Part shown: in pieces, positions 5,722 to 7,973 of the stretch
Numbering within the stretch: position 1 is the first letter of the stretch
Layout of the letters: every line of letters starts with the position of its first letter
Notes under the pieces: generated by a model
Database searches by the model: none
The model's input: only the letters and a program-made list of their open reading frames with translations
Told to the model about the DNA's origin: nothing
DNA from: DSQQ01 sp964443075
GTDB taxonomy: Bacteria > Chloroflexota > Anaerolineae > 4572-78 > J111
Direction: 5' to 3'
Assembly: GCA_964443075.1 (NCBI GenBank)
Contig: CAYUCB010000346.1
Coordinates: 1-7,973 of the forward strand
Length of the DNA: 7,973 nucleotides
Translations under genes and position numbers: made by a program

Positions 5722-6205
5722 AAATGGCTTTGCTCAGTTGTTCATCGGTTACATTGGCCCCGCGCAGGTTGGCCCGAATCAGGTTAGCTCCTTCCAGGTT
5801 GGCCTGACGCATATCGGCTACCATCAAACCGGCTCCGCGCAGGGTAGTTTCAGTTAAAATGGTGCTGTTAAGATAAGCATCGGTAAAATTGGCGTTACGC
5901 ATATTCGCGTCAACCAGGTTGGCCTCATTTAAAATGGCTTCGGGCAGGTTGGCGCCCAGCAGAATAGCGTTTTTTAAGTTGGCCCTGGTTAAATCGGCCT
6001 GCTGCATGTTCGTCCCAGTCATGTCACTCCCTTCCAGGTTGGCCTCACGCAAATTGGCCCCACTCAAATCGGCATACCGTAAACTAACCCGGCTTAAATC
6101 GGTTCCACTCAGGTCAACCCGGCGCAGCTCGGCATTGCGGAATTCGGGTTCTTCACCCTTAGCTCGAAAGTCTTGAATGCGTTGTAACAGCTCGTCGCGT
6201 GTCAT
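5678..6205 (-). CDS. Pentapeptide-repeat protein
   Basis: 175 residues. A short helical N-terminus (MTRDELLQRIQDFRAKGEEP) precedes about 25 tandem A(D/N)LXX pentapeptides (roughly residues 25-152), which fold as a right-handed quadrilateral beta-helix. The C-terminal tail, with EQLSKAISLKGAVMPDG, is a common ending in such proteins. There is no signal peptide or membrane segment, so it is probably cytoplasmic. The ATG at 6205 is chosen over a longer TTG-started form reaching 6292: AGAGGGG lies just upstream, and a promoter -10 at 6240-6245 falls inside the longer form. Function is unknown; some relatives mimic DNA and bind gyrase, but nothing here supports that. It converges on the amidohydrolase with only 7 bases between the two stops. 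Confidence 0.9.
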   Translation of the reverse strand: MTRDELLQRIQDFRAKGEEPEFRNAELRRVDLSGTDLSRVSLRYADLSGANLREANLEGSDMTGTNMQQADLTRANLKNAILLGANLPEAILNEANLVDANMRNANFTDAYLNSTILTETTLRGAGLMVADMRQANLEGANLIRANLRGANVTDEQLSKAISLKGAVMPDGSLHP

Positions 6206-6239
6206 TATCTTCCCCTCTATCTGAAGCATTACGGCAGAT

Positions 6240-6248
6240 ATTGTACCA
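6240..6248 (-). promoter_or_regulatory. Extended -10 promoter of the pentapeptide gene
   Basis: On the minus strand TGGTACAAT gives TACAAT at 6245-6240 with the TGn extension at 6248-6246. No good -35 is visible at the normal spacing. The start would be near 6233, about 28 bases before the ATG at 6205. Confidence 0.45.
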
Positions 6249-6319
6249 TTACCTACTTCAATTCGTCTAATAAATCCCTCGCCTAACCCCAATTCTTTAA
6301 AAAAGTTAATTGCACCTAT

Positions 6320-6973
6320 TTAAGGGGCTTCAAAGACAACTTTGATGGGGAGTTTTTCCCCTAACACCGGCGTGGGCCGGGTGACGTTAATATCCCACCA
6401 GGCTACGGCTGAAGCCAGCGTTTCGCGCACTTCCCACCACAGGCGTAACCGGCGCGAGTAGGCCCGCTTATCGGCAGTATAGCCAATAGCCCTGACCCCT
6501 AACTGCTGGCACAAATAAGCGGCTCTGGCCTGGTGAAACGCCTGAGTGACCAATACCGCCGCCTCCAGGCCAAAAATCGCCCTGGCTCGGTAACAGCTAT
6601 CATACGTGCGACGACCGGCGTAATCAAGGGTGATGTCTGCGGCGGGCACATTCAGCTCTATGGCATAAGCCTGCATCACCGCCGGTTCGTTGTAATCAAG
6701 ATACCGGTTATCGCCGGTCATGAGCAATTTTTGCACCTTACCGGCGTGATACAAAGCCGCCGCCGCTTCTACCCGGTCGGCCAGAGCCGCCGAGGGACGA
6801 TTATTACGAATACCGGCCCCAAAAACAAGGGCCACCTGACCGGACGGAAGCTGCTCCAGCGAGGTATAGGGTTGATGGGTTAAACTGAGCCAGGCTCGCC
6901 AGGCTATCAGTAAGCCTAACGGTAGCGCCGCCGCCAGAATCAGCCAGGCCCAATACCGTTTAAATAAAGACAA
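6320..6973 (-). CDS. SanA/YdcF-like DUF218 membrane protein
   Basis: 217 residues with one N-terminal membrane helix (about 9-29) and the rest outside the membrane. The DUF218 (SanA/ElyC/YdcF) features are present: ALVFGAGI in the first strand, LLMTGDN, DYAGRRTYDSCYRA, and VLVTQAFHQARA, followed by the C-terminal PTPVLGEKLPI stretch typical of the SanA branch. Relatives affect envelope barrier function and vancomycin sensitivity in enterobacteria; the biochemical activity is not settled. The TTG start is supported by GAGGAG (6984-6979), 5 bases upstream. It lies 114 bases ahead of the pentapeptide gene on the same strand, and that gene seems to have its own promoter. Confidence 0.87.
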   Translation of the reverse strand: MSLFKRYWAWLILAAALPLGLLIAWRAWLSLTHQPYTSLEQLPSGQVALVFGAGIRNNRPSAALADRVEAAAALYHAGKVQKLLMTGDNRYLDYNEPAVMQAYAIELNVPAADITLDYAGRRTYDSCYRARAIFGLEAAVLVTQAFHQARAAYLCQQLGVRAIGYTADKRAYSRRLRLWWEVRETLASAVAWWDINVTRPTPVLGEKLPIKVVFEAP

Positions 6974-6984
6974 GGTAACTCCTC

Positions 6985-7035
6985 AGCCGCCCCTTCGGTA
7001 CGCTCTTCGCCGTGCTCAGAGCTACTCAGGGTGCG
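6985..7035. repeat. Possible dispersed CTCAG/CTTCG repeat in the sanA-like leader
   Basis: This stretch carries CCCCTTCGG, CTCTTCGCCGTGCTCAG and CTACTCAGGGTGCGAA. It resembles the CCTTCG...CTCAGGG palindromic repeat scattered through many environmental bacterial genomes (from memory). It would be transcribed in the leader of the SanA-like gene. Confidence 0.3.
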
Positions 7036-7084
7036 AAATGGGGTAATCCGAGTAGATACAAGACAAGAAAAAAAACATAGCTAT

Positions 7085-7115
7085 ATTGTAGCATAAATCC
7101 GGGTGGTCCGGTAAA
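7085..7115 (-). promoter_or_regulatory. Promoter of the SanA-like gene, extended -10
   Basis: On the minus strand TATGCTACAAT gives TACAAT (7090-7085) with the TGC extension (7093-7091). A weak TTTACC (7115-7110) at 19-bp spacing may serve as -35. Transcription would begin near 7078, leaving a leader of about 105 bases. Confidence 0.45.
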
Positions 7116-7149
7116 TGCCCAGCCAGCGTCTAACCTACGGAGTTTCCGG

Positions 7150-7764
7150 TTATTTCGGGTAGCGCAGGCGGTAACCATAGCCCCAAACCGTTTCAATCCA
7201 TTCTTTGCCCACGCGCTCCCTCACCCGGCTGACCATTTTATCCACTTGATAATCATACACCGCTTCGGCGGCGGCTTCGGGCCAGATGGCGGTCGCCAGT
7301 TCATCTTTACTGATGGCCTCCCCGGCGCGCTGGTGCAGGTAGAGCAGCAGTTCAAATTGTTTGACTGTCAAGGACGGAGTCAACTTTTGCCCATGCAGCC
7401 AAACCTCCCGGGTGGTGGCGTCAATCCGCAGGGCGACCGGCCCGGTTAACCCCGGCTGCGTGCGGGTGGCCGCCGGGTCAATAAAGCGAAAGCGCATGGG
7501 GCCAATGCGAATTTCGGCCCCATCAGCTAAAGTGGTTTCCGCCGTCACCGGCGCTTCATCCAGCAGCGTGCCGTTTTTGCTGCCCAGGTCGCGCAGCCAG
7601 TAAAGCTCGTCCCGCCGGATGATTTGGGCGTGGTGGCGGCTGGCCCAATCGCTCTCCAGCACCACCTGGCAACTGGCGGCCCGGCCCAGCGTGGTGACAT
7701 CATCAACCAGCCAGACTTCTCGCTCAGGCTGACCCGCCGCGTTTAACCATAATAATTTTGCCAC
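7150..7764 (-). CDS. FHA domain-winged helix transcriptional regulator
   Basis: 204 residues in two domains. The N-terminal FHA domain (about 5-95) binds phosphothreonine peptides and shows LGR (26-28), SRHH (42-45) and LGSKNGT (60-66), the full phospho-binding set. The C-terminal OmpR/PhoB-type winged helix (about 108-203) has TVKQFELLLYLHQRAGE, then KDELATAIWP, the recognition-helix region VDKMVSRVRERV, and the wing ending WGYGYRL. There is no receiver domain, so the signal is probably phosphorylation by or of a Ser/Thr kinase partner, as in EmbR-like regulators, although the domain order differs from EmbR. The GTG start gives the natural FHA beginning; no clear ribosome site precedes it, so translation may be leaderless or weak. 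The kinase and the targets are not in the window. Confidence 0.9.
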   Translation of the reverse strand: MAKLLWLNAAGQPEREVWLVDDVTTLGRAASCQVVLESDWASRHHAQIIRRDELYWLRDLGSKNGTLLDEAPVTAETTLADGAEIRIGPMRFRFIDPAATRTQPGLTGPVALRIDATTREVWLHGQKLTPSLTVKQFELLLYLHQRAGEAISKDELATAIWPEAAAEAVYDYQVDKMVSRVRERVGKEWIETVWGYGYRLRYPK

Positions 7765-7889
7765 TGGGTCGGGCGAGCGTATCGGGTTGGGGACATAGGG
7801 GTAGGTAAAAAAGGGCTACTAGCTTCGTAAAAAGAGGAAAAACGAGGCCATCAATTGCGTATAAGAGAGTTGAGCCAACTTGCGAACAA

Positions 7890-7905
7890 GGGTACACTGG
7901 TACCC
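7890..7905. promoter_or_regulatory. Short palindrome upstream of the FHA regulator
   Basis: GGGTAC (7890-7895) and GTACCC (7900-7905) form a perfect 6-bp inverted repeat with a 4-base centre, about 125 bp upstream of the regulator's start. A direct repeat of GGTAATTT at 7930-7937 and 7942-7949, 12 bp apart, lies further up. Either could be a binding site for the regulator or another factor. I see no convincing promoter in 7765-7973. Confidence 0.25.
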
Positions 7906-7973
7906 GGGGAAAAAGAACAACGGTTCTCCGGTAATTTGCGGGGTAATTTACAAATCGGTTATTTTTTGCAACG

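Noticed and set aside
5889..6176. 95-aa plus-strand ORF opposite the pentapeptide gene
   Set aside because: Its periodic sequence is the mirror of the pentapeptide codon repeat; it has no independent family signal.
6206..6292. Longer TTG-started form of the pentapeptide protein
   Set aside because: There is no ribosome site before the TTG, the extra residues do not resemble the family, and an extended -10 promoter lies within this stretch.

Overview
The window reads as a bacterial chromosome segment of moderate G+C. The gene set is a DsbA-like protein beside a bacterial VKOR, an FHA/winged-helix regulator, a pentapeptide-repeat protein and a MtaD-type deaminase. Together with intergenic CGTTT(T/C)A arrays, G/C-rich palindromic repeats and frequent TTG starts, this fits Chloroflexota (Anaerolineae-like). 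That assignment is inference from gene content and style; there is no rRNA or other phylogenetic marker here.

Layout. Positions 1-355 hold a G-rich palindrome, about 220 bp of A+T-rich DNA with nothing recognised, and a promoter with an overlapping 18-bp palindrome. Positions 356-1636 (+) are moeA. Positions 1637-2134 are non-coding: a heptamer repeat array split by a ~189-bp MITE-like element with 24-bp terminal inverted repeats. Positions 2135-3602 (+) are a tight three-gene operon: a DsbA-like thiol oxidoreductase, a VKOR-family quinone-linked oxidase, and a small four-Cys protein with a very acidic tail. A strong intrinsic terminator closes it. Positions 3691-5670 (+) encode a 659-aa fusion of a MtaD-type amidohydrolase with a CYTH-like domain. 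The minus strand then carries a pentapeptide-repeat protein (6205-5678), a SanA/DUF218 membrane protein (6973-6320) and an FHA/winged-helix regulator (7764-7150). The last ~210 bp hold only the upstream region of the regulator.

Main discovery. The DsbA-like gene has an in-frame TGA exactly where the first cysteine of the CxxC active site should be, giving U-P-H-C. The frame continues for 154 further codons through the rest of the thioredoxin fold and ends in an ATGA overlap with the VKOR gene. Two perfect hairpins lie directly after the TGA. The simplest reading is a membrane-anchored selenocysteine DsbA, re-oxidised by its VKOR partner, working outside the cytoplasmic membrane in disulfide formation. 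An ordinary ORF caller splits it in two. Family-level DsbA-like selenoproteins have been described before, to my knowledge; the coupling to VKOR and to the acidic four-Cys protein is what merits attention.

Second point of interest. In the CYTH-like half of the fusion, two acidic positions expected to bind metal appear replaced (ExQxK for ExExK, and E-I-K for E-I-E), suggesting a sensing or binding role rather than catalysis. Three promoters in the window share an extended -10 (TGnTAtAAT or TGnTACAAT).
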